Source of the DNA: an uncultured Clostridia bacterium
GTDB lineage: Bacteria; Bacillota; Clostridia; TANB77; CAG-508
NCBI GenBank assembly: GCA_934130285.1
Contig: CAKOXT010000001.1
Span: forward strand, 1 to 64,000
DNA length: 64,000 nucleotides
Reading direction: 5' to 3'
Position numbers and translations under genes: made by a program. How positions within the stretch are numbered: the first letter of the stretch is position 1; each line of letters starts with the position of its first letter. Shown here one piece after another: positions 7,521 to 16,321 of the stretch. A model generated the notes under the pieces. It was given only the letters and a program-made list of their open reading frames with translations. It made no database searches and had not been told where the DNA came from.

Positions 7521-8594
7521 ATGAAGAGAAAAGAAACAAGAAAAATAAATGTTGGTGGTGTTACAATCGGTGGGCAAAATAAAGTTGTTATTCAGTCAAT
7601 GTGTAATACTAAAACAAAGAATGTAGAAGATACTGTAAAACAAATTCTTGAATTAGAGAAAGTTGGTTGTGAGATTATTAGAGTTGCATGTTTGGATATT
7701 GAAGATGCAAAGGCAATAAGAAAAATAAAAGAAAGAATTCACATTCCTATTGTTGCAGATATTCATTTTGATTATAAAATTGCTTTAGAAGCTATAAATT
7801 CAGGTGTTGACAAAATACGTATTAATCCAGGAAACATTGGTGATGATGCAAAAGTAAAAGCAGTTGTGGATGCTTGTAAAGAGAAGAATATTCCTATTAG
7901 AATAGGTGTAAATGCAGGATCTTTAGAACCTGAATTGTTAAAAAAATATGGGCATCCATGTAGTGATGCTATGATAGAAAGTGCTAAAAGGCATGTTGAG
8001 ATATTAGAAAAGTTGAATTTTTATGATATTTGTATTTCATTGAAAGCATCTAATCTTGATATGTGTATTGAAGCATATGAAAAGGCTTCAAAAGAGTTTG
8101 CATATCCATTGCATTTAGGAATAACAGAGGCTGGAACAGCTTTTTCAGGTACAATAAAATCAAGTATTGGGCTTGGAATTTTGTTAAGAGAAGGAATAGG
8201 AGATACTTTAAGAGTTTCTTTATCAGATGATCCTGTTGAAGAGATTAAGGTTTGTAAAGAAATTTTGAGAGATTGTAATTTATTAAATAATGTTCCTGAG
8301 TTAGTATCTTGCCCAACTTGTGGTAGAATTCAATATGATTTGATACCAATAGCTAAAGAAATAGAGAGTTTCTTACAAAATATTGAAGCTGATATAACGG
8401 TTGCGATAATGGGATGTGCTGTTAATGGACCAGGAGAGGCAAGAGAAGCAGATATAGGAATTGCAGGAGGAAAAGAAGAAGGTTTATTATTTAAAAAAGG
8501 CGAGATTATTAGAAAAATAAAGCAAGAAGATATGGTAAGTGAACTTAAAAAAGAAATTATGGAAATTGTAGAAGAAAAGAAAGCTAATAAGTAG
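7521..8594 (+). CDS. ispG: 4-hydroxy-3-methylbut-2-enyl-diphosphate synthase
   Basis: A 357-residue IspG (GcpE) enzyme of the non-mevalonate isoprenoid pathway, which reduces and opens MEcPP to HMBPP. The TIM-barrel part contains VADIHFDYKIALEA, KIRINPGNIG and RIGVNAGSLEP. The [4Fe-4S] cysteines are visible at C264 and C267 (SCPTCGR) and C299 (GCAVNGPGEA), with the conserved glutamate E306. Length matches the short two-domain bacterial form. A TTG at 7509 extends the frame, but the ATG at 7521 with ggag nine bases upstream is the better start. It shows the host uses the MEP pathway, which needs flavodoxin or ferredoxin as reductant. Confidence 0.96.
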   Translation: MKRKETRKINVGGVTIGGQNKVVIQSMCNTKTKNVEDTVKQILELEKVGCEIIRVACLDIEDAKAIRKIKERIHIPIVADIHFDYKIALEAINSGVDKIRINPGNIGDDAKVKAVVDACKEKNIPIRIGVNAGSLEPELLKKYGHPCSDAMIESAKRHVEILEKLNFYDICISLKASNLDMCIEAYEKASKEFAYPLHLGITEAGTAFSGTIKSSIGLGILLREGIGDTLRVSLSDDPVEEIKVCKEILRDCNLLNNVPELVSCPTCGRIQYDLIPIAKEIESFLQNIEADITVAIMGCAVNGPGEAREADIGIAGGKEEGLLFKKGEIIRKIKQEDMVSELKKEIMEIVEEKKANK

Positions 8595-8612
8595 TGGGAA
8601 GGGTTTAGATAA

Positions 8613-9638
8613 ATGAATTTTGATGATGAAGAATTTGATGATAATTTATTAGTACCAGAAGTAAAAAATAAATCTGAAGAAGTTCAGGAACTTTCATTAA
8701 GACCTAGATTTTTAAATGAATATATTGGGCAAGATAAAGTTAAAGAAAATATGAAGATTTGTATAGAAGCGGCTAAGAAGAGAGAACAGCCATTGGACCA
8801 TGTTTTGTTATATGGACCTCCTGGACTTGGAAAAACAACACTTGCAAATATATTAGCAAATGAAATGAATACTAATATTAAAGTTACATCTGGTCCGGCG
8901 ATAGAAAAGCCTGGAGATTTGGCTGCAATATTAACAACTTTATCTGAAAATGATGTTTTGTTTATTGATGAAATTCATAGAATGAATAGAAACGTTGAAG
9001 AGATTTTATATCCAGCTTTGGAAGATTATACTCTTGATATAATTATTGGAAAAGGTTCAAGTGCTAGATCTATAAGATTAGATTTACCTAAATTTACTTT
9101 AGTTGGTGCTACAACTAGAGTTGGAAGTTTGTCTACTCCTTTACGTGATAGATTTGGAATTATAAATAGATTAGAATTGTATGATGCTGAGGATTTGGAT
9201 ACTATTGTAAAAAGGTCTGCTGATATTTTAGGAATTAATATTAATAAAGATGCATCTTTAGAAATTGCTAAAAGATCAAGAGGAACTCCAAGAATTGCAA
9301 ATAGATTATTAAAGAGAGTGGCGGATTTTGGACTTGTTTTAGGAAATGGTGACATTACATTAGATATTGCTAGAGTGGCTTTGAATAAGCTAGAAATTGA
9401 TGAATTAGGGTTAGATAATACTGATAAGAAAATATTAGAGTCTATAATTTATAATTATAGAGGTGGACCTGTTGGTATTGAAACTTTAACAGCGACTATT
9501 GGTGAAGAAAGTGGAACAATAGAAGATGTGTATGAACCATATTTAATGCAAATTGGATTTATTGTTAGAACTCCAAGAGGAAGAGTTGCAACGCCTTTAG
9601 CATATGAGCACTTAGGATTGAATTACGAAGAAAAATAA
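8613..9638 (+). CDS. ruvB: Holliday junction branch-migration ATPase
   Basis: A 341-residue RuvB, the AAA+ motor that drives branch migration of Holliday junctions with RuvA. The N-terminal segment LRPRFLNEYIGQ, Walker A GPPGLGKT (68-75), Walker B IDEIHR (D119, E120), sensor/arginine region GATTRVG with LRDRFG, and the winged-helix C-terminus with RTPRGRVATP are all present. Length is normal. It follows ispG by 18 nt and precedes a membrane glycosyltransferase by 19 nt. The usual neighbour ruvA is not next to it, so the ruvAB pair is separated in this genome or ruvA lies elsewhere. Confidence 0.97.
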   Translation: MNFDDEEFDDNLLVPEVKNKSEEVQELSLRPRFLNEYIGQDKVKENMKICIEAAKKREQPLDHVLLYGPPGLGKTTLANILANEMNTNIKVTSGPAIEKPGDLAAILTTLSENDVLFIDEIHRMNRNVEEILYPALEDYTLDIIIGKGSSARSIRLDLPKFTLVGATTRVGSLSTPLRDRFGIINRLELYDAEDLDTIVKRSADILGININKDASLEIAKRSRGTPRIANRLLKRVADFGLVLGNGDITLDIARVALNKLEIDELGLDNTDKKILESIIYNYRGGPVGIETLTATIGEESGTIEDVYEPYLMQIGFIVRTPRGRVATPLAYEHLGLNYEEK

Positions 9639-9657
9639 TTGTTGAGGTCTTTAAAAA

Positions 9658-11169
9658 ATGAAAGAAGAAAACAAAAAAGTTGAGTTTATAAAGAATTGTA
9701 TAATAATAGTGATTATCGCAATAATTGCCTTTTCAGCTATATTTACGAATTCGATTTCAAATTTAGATGAGATATGGAATTTTAATTTTGCAAGAAATAT
9801 AGCTGATGGGTTAATTCCTTATAAAGATTTTAATATAGTTCAAATGCCGCTAGTTTCGATGATTTGTGGTTTGTTCTTGAAAATATTTGGAACAGAAATA
9901 ATAGTTATGAGAAGTTTGGCTGTTATTTTAATGTGTGCAATATTTTTTATTGGATATAAGGTTTTGAGAAAGTTAGTTCCAGAAAATGTAGCATTTTTAG
10001 TTACTGCTATATTTTTATTTTTGTTTAAGAATGTAATGTGTATTGATTATAATTATGCGGTTTTATTAATTGCATTGATTATGATGTTAATAGAATTGAA
10101 TCATAATAAAAAAGATATGTTTGAATATGAGTTTAAATATAATTTTTGCTTAGGATTGTTAGGAGGATTAGCAATTTTGTGCAAACAGACTACTGGATTT
10201 GCTGTTGCTGCTGCATGCACAGGTTATAAGATTTTTGCAATAAGGAAAAAAGAAGATATACAACCTTTTTTTAAAATTGCATTTACTCGTTTGTTAGGAT
10301 TTTGTATACCTGTTTTGATTTTTGTTATATATCTTTTGGCAAATAATGCTTTTTCAGATTTTGTTGATTATGCTATTTTAGGAATTAAAACTTTTTCTAA
10401 TAAAATAGAATATACAAATTTATTTAAAATTGAATTAGTTTCTTATTTAAGTGTTGTGGTTCCGATTGCTCTTGTTGTATTTTTTGTTTCTTTATTTAGA
10501 AAAAAAGCTAAATATGAAGAGTATGTTATTTTTGCATATGCTATATCTACGTTTATTGTTGTATTTCCAATATCTGACCAAATTCACTTTTTAATTGGTG
10601 CAATGATTTCAATTATAGGGATTGCATATTGGATGTATGAAAGTTTTCAAAATGGACGAAAGGAATTGTTTGGTAAACGAATTAAAGTGGCGTGTTATGT
10701 TGTAATTAATTTTTTAGCAATTTTTGCTTTGTTATTACTTACTTGGAATTCAATTTTGAAGATTAATAAAGAATATATTTCTGTAAAGAAAGAAACAGAG
10801 CTTGCACATTTTAAAGGCGTTCCTGAAGATGAAGGATTGAAAGAGATGATACAGATAGTCGATGATTATATTTTAGAAAAACAGTCTGAAGGAAAGAAGG
10901 TATATATATTAGATTCAACTGCTGGGATTTATTATATTCCGTTAAATCAATATAACAAAGATTATGATATGTTTTTGAAAGGAAATTTAGGCGATAAAGG
11001 TGAGGATGGCATTATAGAAAGAATTGAGAGCGAAGAAAATGCAATATATTTATTAAAAAAGAGTGGACTAAATTGGCAAAATCCAGGAGATGTTAGAAAT
11101 TATATAATAGATAATTTAGAATATAGTGAGGATGTTTTATGTTTTTGGACATTTAATTCTAAAATCTAG
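9658..11169 (+). CDS. Polytopic GT-C (family 39/ArnT-like) glycosyltransferase
   Basis: A 503-residue membrane protein with about ten hydrophobic segments and a soluble C-terminal part from about residue 375. The first extracytoplasmic loop carries LDEIWNFNFARNIADG (about 35-50) followed by PYKDFN, a pattern typical of GT39/PMT-type enzymes in which the acidic pair binds the catalytic site. Such enzymes transfer sugars from lipid-phosphate donors outside the membrane. The acceptor is unknown. It follows ruvB by 19 nt with only a modest binding site and is followed by a Nudix gene 13 nt after its stop. A second GT-C protein lies at 18885. Confidence 0.75.
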   Translation: MKEENKKVEFIKNCIIIVIIAIIAFSAIFTNSISNLDEIWNFNFARNIADGLIPYKDFNIVQMPLVSMICGLFLKIFGTEIIVMRSLAVILMCAIFFIGYKVLRKLVPENVAFLVTAIFLFLFKNVMCIDYNYAVLLIALIMMLIELNHNKKDMFEYEFKYNFCLGLLGGLAILCKQTTGFAVAAACTGYKIFAIRKKEDIQPFFKIAFTRLLGFCIPVLIFVIYLLANNAFSDFVDYAILGIKTFSNKIEYTNLFKIELVSYLSVVVPIALVVFFVSLFRKKAKYEEYVIFAYAISTFIVVFPISDQIHFLIGAMISIIGIAYWMYESFQNGRKELFGKRIKVACYVVINFLAIFALLLLTWNSILKINKEYISVKKETELAHFKGVPEDEGLKEMIQIVDDYILEKQSEGKKVYILDSTAGIYYIPLNQYNKDYDMFLKGNLGDKGEDGIIERIESEENAIYLLKKSGLNWQNPGDVRNYIIDNLEYSEDVLCFWTFNSKI

Positions 11170-11182
11170 AAAGGGTGGTAAC

Positions 11183-11608
11183 ATGCATATAAGTGTAAGA
11201 GGAATTATTGAAAAAGATGATGGAATTGTTTTGATTCATAGGATTAAGAAAAAATCAAATGAGGAGGTCAAAGATTATTTTGTTGTGCCTGGTGGAAAAA
11301 TGGAACTTGGTGAAAATGAAGAAGAAACGGTTAAAAGAGAAATTTTTGAAGAACTTGGTATACATGTAAAAATCGGAGCAAGATTGCTAGAAATAAATAA
11401 TGAATTTGATGATAGTATTCAAGTTTTTTATAAATGCGAATATGTTGATGGAATTCTTGGAACGGGTACAGGGCCAGAATTTACAAATCATAATGAGTAT
11501 TATGGAATATATAAAATTGAAATTATTAGATATGATGATTTAGAAAGAACTAATTTAGTACCAGAAAAAGTTAAAAGATATTTGATAGAAAATAGAAAGA
11601 AGGATTAA
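11183..11608 (+). CDS. Nudix hydrolase (first of three)
   Basis: A 141-residue protein with a complete Nudix box at residues 38-60 (G-x5-E-x7-RE-x2-EE-x-G-x, ending REIFEELGI). The family hydrolyses nucleoside diphosphates linked to another moiety; the substrate cannot be read from sequence. The frame is open back into the end of the upstream glycosyltransferase gene, but the ATG at 11183 is preceded by agggtgg and gives the usual N-terminus MHISVRGII with a beta strand. It is followed one base after its stop by the QueH-GNAT gene, so the two are co-translated. Confidence 0.88.
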   Translation: MHISVRGIIEKDDGIVLIHRIKKKSNEEVKDYFVVPGGKMELGENEEETVKREIFEELGIHVKIGARLLEINNEFDDSIQVFYKCEYVDGILGTGTGPEFTNHNEYYGIYKIEIIRYDDLERTNLVPEKVKRYLIENRKKD

Positions 11609-11609
11609 A

Positions 11610-12656
11610 ATGAAGTTATTAATGCATACATGTTGTGCACCTTGCAGTGTTTATTGTATTAAAAGTTTAAGAGAAGAAGGTATCGAACCAACGTGTTATT
11701 GGTATAATCCAAATATTCATCCATACATAGAGTATAAAACAAGAAGAGATACTTTGATTGAATACAGTAAAATGGCTAATTTTGAGTTAATTATTAATGA
11801 AGAATATGGTTTAAGAGAGTTTTGCAAAAATGTAATTGATGATTTAAATAACAGATGTGTAAATTATTGTTATAAAGTTAGATTAGAGGCTACTGTTAAG
11901 TATGCTAAAGAACATGGTTATGATGCTTTTACTTCAACTTTATTTGTTAGTCCTTATCAACAACATGATAAATTGAAAGAAGTATGTGAACAATTAGCTG
12001 AAAAATATGGTATTGAATTTTTATATAGAGATTTTAGAGTTGGTTTTAGAGAAGGACAAGCAGAGGCAAGAGAACTTGGATTGTATATGCAGAAGTATTG
12101 TGGTTGTGTGTTTTCAGAGGAGATGAGATATTATAACCACAATGTCACAAAACCTAGTATTCCCAATGATTACAAGATACCAAGAGAACCTAGAATGCAA
12201 GTTAAAAAAATAGAAAATAAAGAAGATTATATTGATTTATTTTTAGAGGCAGATCCTTCAAAAGATATGATACACAAGTATTTGAACGATTCTGATGTAT
12301 ATGCTTTAAAAAAGGAAGATGAGCTAATTTCTATTGCAGTTATTTTGCCTATTTCTAGAAAAACATTAGAGTTAAAAAACATAGTTACAAAAGAAAATTA
12401 CAGAAATAAAGGTTATGCAAAAACACTTTTAAAATCATTATGTGGTAATTATAAACAAAAATATGACAGAATGTTGGTAGGAACAACAGAGAATAATATT
12501 CCTTTCTATGTTAAGCAGGGATTTGATAAATACGAAAAAACAGTTAAGAATTTCTTTATAGATAATTACAATGAAGAAATTAAAGATGGAGATTTAATTT
12601 GTACTGATTTAATATATTATTCAAAAGATCTAAAGAAAAAATTTAAAGATAACTAG
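11610..12656 (+). CDS. queH: Epoxyqueuosine reductase QueH fused to a GNAT domain
   Basis: A 348-residue two-domain protein. Residues 1-180 match QueH (former DUF208), the non-B12 epoxyqueuosine reductase that finishes queuosine in tRNA: the CCxxC motif C8, C9, C12 at the start, C83/C87, and the CGC pair C164/C166 are present, as are RRDTLIEY and TSTLFVSPYQQHDKL. Residues from about 197 to 348 form a GNAT-like domain, with the acetyl-CoA loop YRNKGYAKTLL (264-274) and an NxxFYxKxGF-like end, NNIPFYVKQGFDKYEK. Typical QueH proteins stop near 180-220 residues, so this is a fusion. The acetyltransferase substrate is unknown. Confidence 0.88.
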   Translation: MKLLMHTCCAPCSVYCIKSLREEGIEPTCYWYNPNIHPYIEYKTRRDTLIEYSKMANFELIINEEYGLREFCKNVIDDLNNRCVNYCYKVRLEATVKYAKEHGYDAFTSTLFVSPYQQHDKLKEVCEQLAEKYGIEFLYRDFRVGFREGQAEARELGLYMQKYCGCVFSEEMRYYNHNVTKPSIPNDYKIPREPRMQVKKIENKEDYIDLFLEADPSKDMIHKYLNDSDVYALKKEDELISIAVILPISRKTLELKNIVTKENYRNKGYAKTLLKSLCGNYKQKYDRMLVGTTENNIPFYVKQGFDKYEKTVKNFFIDNYNEEIKDGDLICTDLIYYSKDLKKKFKDN

Positions 12657-12679
12657 TAAGTTGTAGGGGAGATTTCTGT

Positions 12680-13294
12680 ATGGAAAAGTGGTTAAAATGG
12701 GCAATAGAAATTCAAAGTTTAGCACAAGCAGGACTTACATATACAGATAATGTATATGATATAGAAAGATATGAAAGATTAAGAGAAATAGCAGCAGAAA
12801 TAATAGAAGAAAAAAGTAATATAAGCTTGGAAAAAGTAAAAGATTTATTTTGCAACGAAAATGGTTATCAAACACCTAAAATAGATACAAGAGCCGCCAT
12901 ATTTAAAGATGAGAAAATTTTACTAACTCACGAAAATAATGGGACTTGGTCATTGCCTGGTGGCTGGTGTGATGTTTTAGAATCTGTTGCAAGTAATACA
13001 ATAAAGGAAGTAAAAGAAGAAACTGGATTAGATGTAGAAACAATTAAAATAATTGCAGTCCAAGATAGAAACAAACATAATAAACCTATATATGCCTATG
13101 GAGTATGTAAAATATTTGTATTATGTAATGTTATTGGTGGAGAATTTATTGAAAATATTGAAACGACAGAAATTAAATATTTTTCATTAGATGAGATACC
13201 CAATAATTTAGCAGAAGAAAAAACAAATAATGAACAAATTGAGATGTGTTTTAAAGCATATAAAGATGAAAAGTGGCAAACACAATTTGATTAA
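12680..13294 (+). CDS. Nudix hydrolase with N-terminal helical domain (second of three)
   Basis: A 204-residue protein. Residues 1-60 match the helical Nudix_N-type domain (WLKWAIEIQSLAQAGLTY), seen in ADP-ribose/nucleoside-diphosphate-X hydrolases. The Nudix box is at 95-117 (GWCDVLES, then KEVKEETGL), preceded by TWSLPGG. The first arginine of the REx2EE core is lysine here, which is tolerated in some members. Codons in this gene and the next few end in A more often than in the genes to either side, which hints at a different origin. The start follows aggggag. Confidence 0.88.
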   Translation: MEKWLKWAIEIQSLAQAGLTYTDNVYDIERYERLREIAAEIIEEKSNISLEKVKDLFCNENGYQTPKIDTRAAIFKDEKILLTHENNGTWSLPGGWCDVLESVASNTIKEVKEETGLDVETIKIIAVQDRNKHNKPIYAYGVCKIFVLCNVIGGEFIENIETTEIKYFSLDEIPNNLAEEKTNNEQIEMCFKAYKDEKWQTQFD

Positions 13295-13320
13295 AAAATT
13301 ACAATTAATAGGAGTGCTAT

Positions 13321-13743
13321 ATGATAAGAAAGTTTGAAAAAAATGATATAAATGCAGTAATGGAAATATGGGTAAATGAAAATATAAGAACTCATAATTT
13401 TATTGCAAAAAAGTATTGGAAAGATAATTATGAATATGTCAAAGATATTTTACCAAAAGCAGATATATATGTTTATATTTTAGATGAACAGGTTGTTGGA
13501 TTTGTAGGTGTAAATAATAATTATGTTGAAGGAATTTTTGTGGATATAAATAATCAGCATAGTGGAATAGGAACATCTTTAATAGATAGAATAAAAGAAA
13601 ATAAAGATAACCTAACATTAAATGTATATAAGAAAAATGCAAATGCTATTAAGTTTTATAAAAAAAACAATTTTATAATTACAAGCGAAAATATAGATAA
13701 GGATACAAATGAAATAGAATATACAATGACTTGGAGTAAGTAA
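13321..13743 (+). CDS. GNAT family acetyltransferase
   Basis: A 140-residue single-domain GNAT. The acetyl-CoA loop is NNQHSGIGTSLIDRI (77-91, with Q79, G82, G84) and the C-terminal part contains LNVYKKNANAIKFYKKNNF, the classic motif in which N and Y contact CoA. The substrate is unknown. It starts 27 nt after the preceding Nudix gene with a taggag site, and the shared AAATTACAA motif lies directly after both its own stop and the stop of the gene before it. Confidence 0.87.
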   Translation: MIRKFEKNDINAVMEIWVNENIRTHNFIAKKYWKDNYEYVKDILPKADIYVYILDEQVVGFVGVNNNYVEGIFVDINNQHSGIGTSLIDRIKENKDNLTLNVYKKNANAIKFYKKNNFIITSENIDKDTNEIEYTMTWSK

Positions 13744-13780
13744 CAAATTACAAGTTATAGAAATGATTGGAGATGTAAAT

Positions 13781-14170
13781 ATGGGACTATTTAACAAGAA
13801 GAAAAATGAGTTTATAAAAATAAAAGTGGAAAATCTGATTGATTGGAATGAACCTAATGGAGAAGGTTGTATGGTATCTGATAAAATAACGAAAGATGGT
13901 TTTAAAGTCGGTTATATGTATAGAGAACAACCGTCTAATGGTAGACCAGATAGTGGTTGGAGATTTATGGCAGGTGATGAAGATGATGAATATATGAATA
14001 ATCCTAATAATCATCATATATTTGCTATCAATACAATTTGTAACTATGATAGAGATATTATTCCTTATCTAAAATCAAAAATAGGAAGTACTTATATAAG
14101 AGTTGATAGCAATAAGTTTGAAATTGATGATGGATCTAAACCTATTTTTATAGATAAGCAAGAAAGATAA
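13781..14170 (+). CDS. Imm33-like (DUF2185) protein
   Basis: A 129-residue protein whose central part (CMVSDKITKDGFKVGYMYRE, then SGWRFMAGDEDDEYMNN and NHHIFAINTICNYDRDI) matches the DUF2185 family, now also described as immunity protein Imm33 of polymorphic toxin systems. No toxin gene is visible next to it. The frame opens at an ATG at 13763, but the ATG at 13781 with ggag eight bases upstream gives the better start. Many DUF2185 proteins occur outside toxin loci, so an immunity function is only a possibility. Confidence 0.75.
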   Translation: MGLFNKKKNEFIKIKVENLIDWNEPNGEGCMVSDKITKDGFKVGYMYREQPSNGRPDSGWRFMAGDEDDEYMNNPNNHHIFAINTICNYDRDIIPYLKSKIGSTYIRVDSNKFEIDDGSKPIFIDKQER

Positions 14171-14264
14171 ATTACAATTTTAAAATTTGATAGATTTATA
14201 GTAATTTATCATTCAGAAATAGACAAATTGTTAAAAATGTGTTGTTCAAAATAAATACCGAACT

Positions 14265-14273
14265 TGTTAAAAT
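14265..14273 (+). promoter_or_regulatory. Extended -10 promoter of the small membrane protein gene
   Basis: TGtTAAAAT (14265-14273), an extended -10 box, with a poor -35 region (TTGTTC at 14242-14247, spacing 20). It lies 28 bp before the start of the 14301 gene in a 130-bp gap. Confidence 0.45.
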
Positions 14274-14300
14274 GAAATTAAAGAAAGGGAGGTATTTGAT

Positions 14301-14654
14301 ATGAATACAAATAAAATTTATGCAGAACATATTGCAAATGAATATTCTGCAAAAAAAGAATCAAAAGTAATAGCATTAAAAAAATTAGATAGAAAGGCAA
14401 AACTAGCAGCAAACATATTTGTGTATTCTAATGGAATAATTATGAGCTTGATTTTAGGATTAGGAATGTGTTTATCTATGAATGTTATTGGAAATGGTAA
14501 AATTATAGGTTTAGGTATTGTTATTGGCATATTTGGACTAATTGGAGTAATCACAAATTATTTTTCTTATAAGAAAATACTTGAGAATTCAAAAGCAAAA
14601 TATGCACAAGATATAATTAGACTTGCAAATGAGATTGCAGAAGAAGATAAATAA
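14301..14654 (+). CDS. Small membrane protein of unknown function
   Basis: A 117-residue protein that I do not recognise. It has a charged N-terminal helix (about 1-35), two adjacent hydrophobic segments (about 37-60 and 65-88), and a charged C-terminal helix. This makes a small two-pass membrane protein with both ends probably in the cytoplasm. The start has a strong agggagg site. A TetR regulator follows 19 nt after its stop, so the pair may be a self-regulated unit in which the regulator controls the membrane protein; that is inference from position only. Confidence 0.7.
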   Translation: MNTNKIYAEHIANEYSAKKESKVIALKKLDRKAKLAANIFVYSNGIIMSLILGLGMCLSMNVIGNGKIIGLGIVIGIFGLIGVITNYFSYKKILENSKAKYAQDIIRLANEIAEEDK

Positions 14655-14673
14655 GATAAGGGGGCAGTATTAA

Positions 14674-15261
14674 ATGAATAAAAATGAAAGCAAGTATTTT
14701 AATACTGCTATTCTTTTTGATGAGGCATTAATTTATTTACTCGAAAAAAAGGATGTTGAATATATTACTATAAAAGAGATATGCACTAAAGCAGGTGTAA
14801 ACAGATCAACTTTTTATTTACATTACGAATCAATAAGTGATTTAATTGAAGAAACAATGAATTATATAAATAAAAAGTTTGTGGATTATTTTAATGAAAA
14901 TTCAAAAGATTTTATTGAAAAAATAAAGTATTCACCATTGGAAGAATTAAAGTTAGTTGAAAGAAGATATTTGAATCCATATTTGAATTTTATAAGAGAT
15001 AATAAGAAAATATTTAAAGCATCTTTTCATAATCCAATAGGAATGAGTGCGTTTGACAAGTTTAATCATTTAAAACAGTATATTCTTATTCCAATATTAG
15101 AAAGGTTTAATGTACCTGAAAAAGAAAGAAATTATTTAATTGCTTTTTATATAAATGGTATTATGGCTATAATAAAAGAGTGGATTGATAAAGATTGTAA
15201 AGAGTCGATTGATGATGTCGAAAATATTATTATTAAGTGTGTAAGAGAATATAAATGTTAA
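14674..15261 (+). CDS. TetR/AcrR family transcriptional regulator
   Basis: A 195-residue regulator. The N-terminal DNA-binding domain holds the helix-turn-helix TIKEICTKAGVNRSTFYLHY (about 32-51), which is diagnostic of the TetR family. The C-terminal half, with LNPYLNFIRDNKKIFKASF, resembles the TetR_C domain found in dihydroxyacetone-kinase-type regulators and binds an unknown ligand. The gene directly follows the two-pass membrane protein gene and has a gggg site. The 20 nt after its stop nearly match those in front of the Imm33-like gene. Confidence 0.88.
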   Translation: MNKNESKYFNTAILFDEALIYLLEKKDVEYITIKEICTKAGVNRSTFYLHYESISDLIEETMNYINKKFVDYFNENSKDFIEKIKYSPLEELKLVERRYLNPYLNFIRDNKKIFKASFHNPIGMSAFDKFNHLKQYILIPILERFNVPEKERNYLIAFYINGIMAIIKEWIDKDCKESIDDVENIIIKCVREYKC

Positions 15262-15310
15262 AGATAAATTACAAGTTATAGAGATATAAAGAGAAGGGAT
15301 GAGAGTATAA

Positions 15311-16321
15311 ATGAATCCAATAGAAAATTTAAAAGATTTAATCATATACCAAAGTCAAAATAATGATAATGTTTCTGTAGAAGTTTTATATGATAATGAA
15401 GATTTTTGGTTAACTCAAAAATCAATGTCAAAATTATTTGAAGTAGAAGTGAACACAATAAATTATCACTTAAAAGAAATATTTAAGTCAAGCGAATTGA
15501 CAGAAGAATCAGTTATTCGAAAAATTCGAATAACTGCAAATGACGGAAAAAACTATAATACTAACTTCTACAGCCTAGATGCAATAATTGCTGTAGGGTA
15601 TAGAGTAAACTCAAAACAAGCAACAGACTTTAGAATATGGGCAACTAATACATTGAAAGAATACATAAAAAAGGGATTTGTTTTAAATGATGAACTATTA
15701 AAAAACGGCCCTAAATTTGGAAAAGACTATTTTAAAGAGCTATTAGAAAGAATTCGTTCAATTAGGACAAGTGAACGAAGAATATGGCAACAGATAACAG
15801 ATATATTTGCAGAATGTAGTATTGATTATGATAAAGATTCAGAGATAACCCATCAATTTTATGCAATGATACAAAATAAATTCCACTATGCAATTACAGG
15901 AAATACAGCTGCAGAAATAATATATCAAAAAGCAGATTATACTAAAGAAAATATGGGCTTAACAACGTGGAGAAATTCACCAGATGGAAGAATATTAAAA
16001 TCAGATGTGATGATTGCTAAAAATTATTTAGAGAAAAAACAGATAAAGCAATTGGAAAGAGCAGTAACTGGATATTTTGATTATATAGAGGATTTAGTAG
16101 AAAGAGAAAATACCTTCACAATGGAGGAATTTTCTAAAAGTGTTAATGAATTTTTAGAGTTTAGAAAATATGATATCCTAAAAGATAATGGTAAAATATC
16201 AAGAAAACAAGCAGAAGAAAAAGCAGGAAAAGAGTATGATGAATTTAACAAAAATCAAAAGATAGTTTCAGATTTTGATAAGCTAATTATTGAAGCAAAT
16301 AGATTAAGTAATAAAAAGTAA
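15311..16321 (+). CDS. RhuM-family (virulence RhuM-like) protein
   Basis: A 336-residue protein of the RhuM family, named from a Salmonella pathogenicity-island gene and common on mobile elements. Typical features are the N-terminal DNA-binding-like part EDFWLTQKSMSKLFEV with NTINYHLKEI, then FYSLDAIIAVGYRVNSKQAT and FRIWATNTLKEYIKKGFVL near residues 95-130. The C-terminal half is helical and charged. The N-terminal part resembles phage Bro/KilA-like DNA-binding modules, but biochemical function is not established. Its leader carries aaattacaagttatagagat (15266-15285). The gene marks this stretch as accessory DNA. Confidence 0.9.
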   Translation: MNPIENLKDLIIYQSQNNDNVSVEVLYDNEDFWLTQKSMSKLFEVEVNTINYHLKEIFKSSELTEESVIRKIRITANDGKNYNTNFYSLDAIIAVGYRVNSKQATDFRIWATNTLKEYIKKGFVLNDELLKNGPKFGKDYFKELLERIRSIRTSERRIWQQITDIFAECSIDYDKDSEITHQFYAMIQNKFHYAITGNTAAEIIYQKADYTKENMGLTTWRNSPDGRILKSDVMIAKNYLEKKQIKQLERAVTGYFDYIEDLVERENTFTMEEFSKSVNEFLEFRKYDILKDNGKISRKQAEEKAGKEYDEFNKNQKIVSDFDKLIIEANRLSNKK

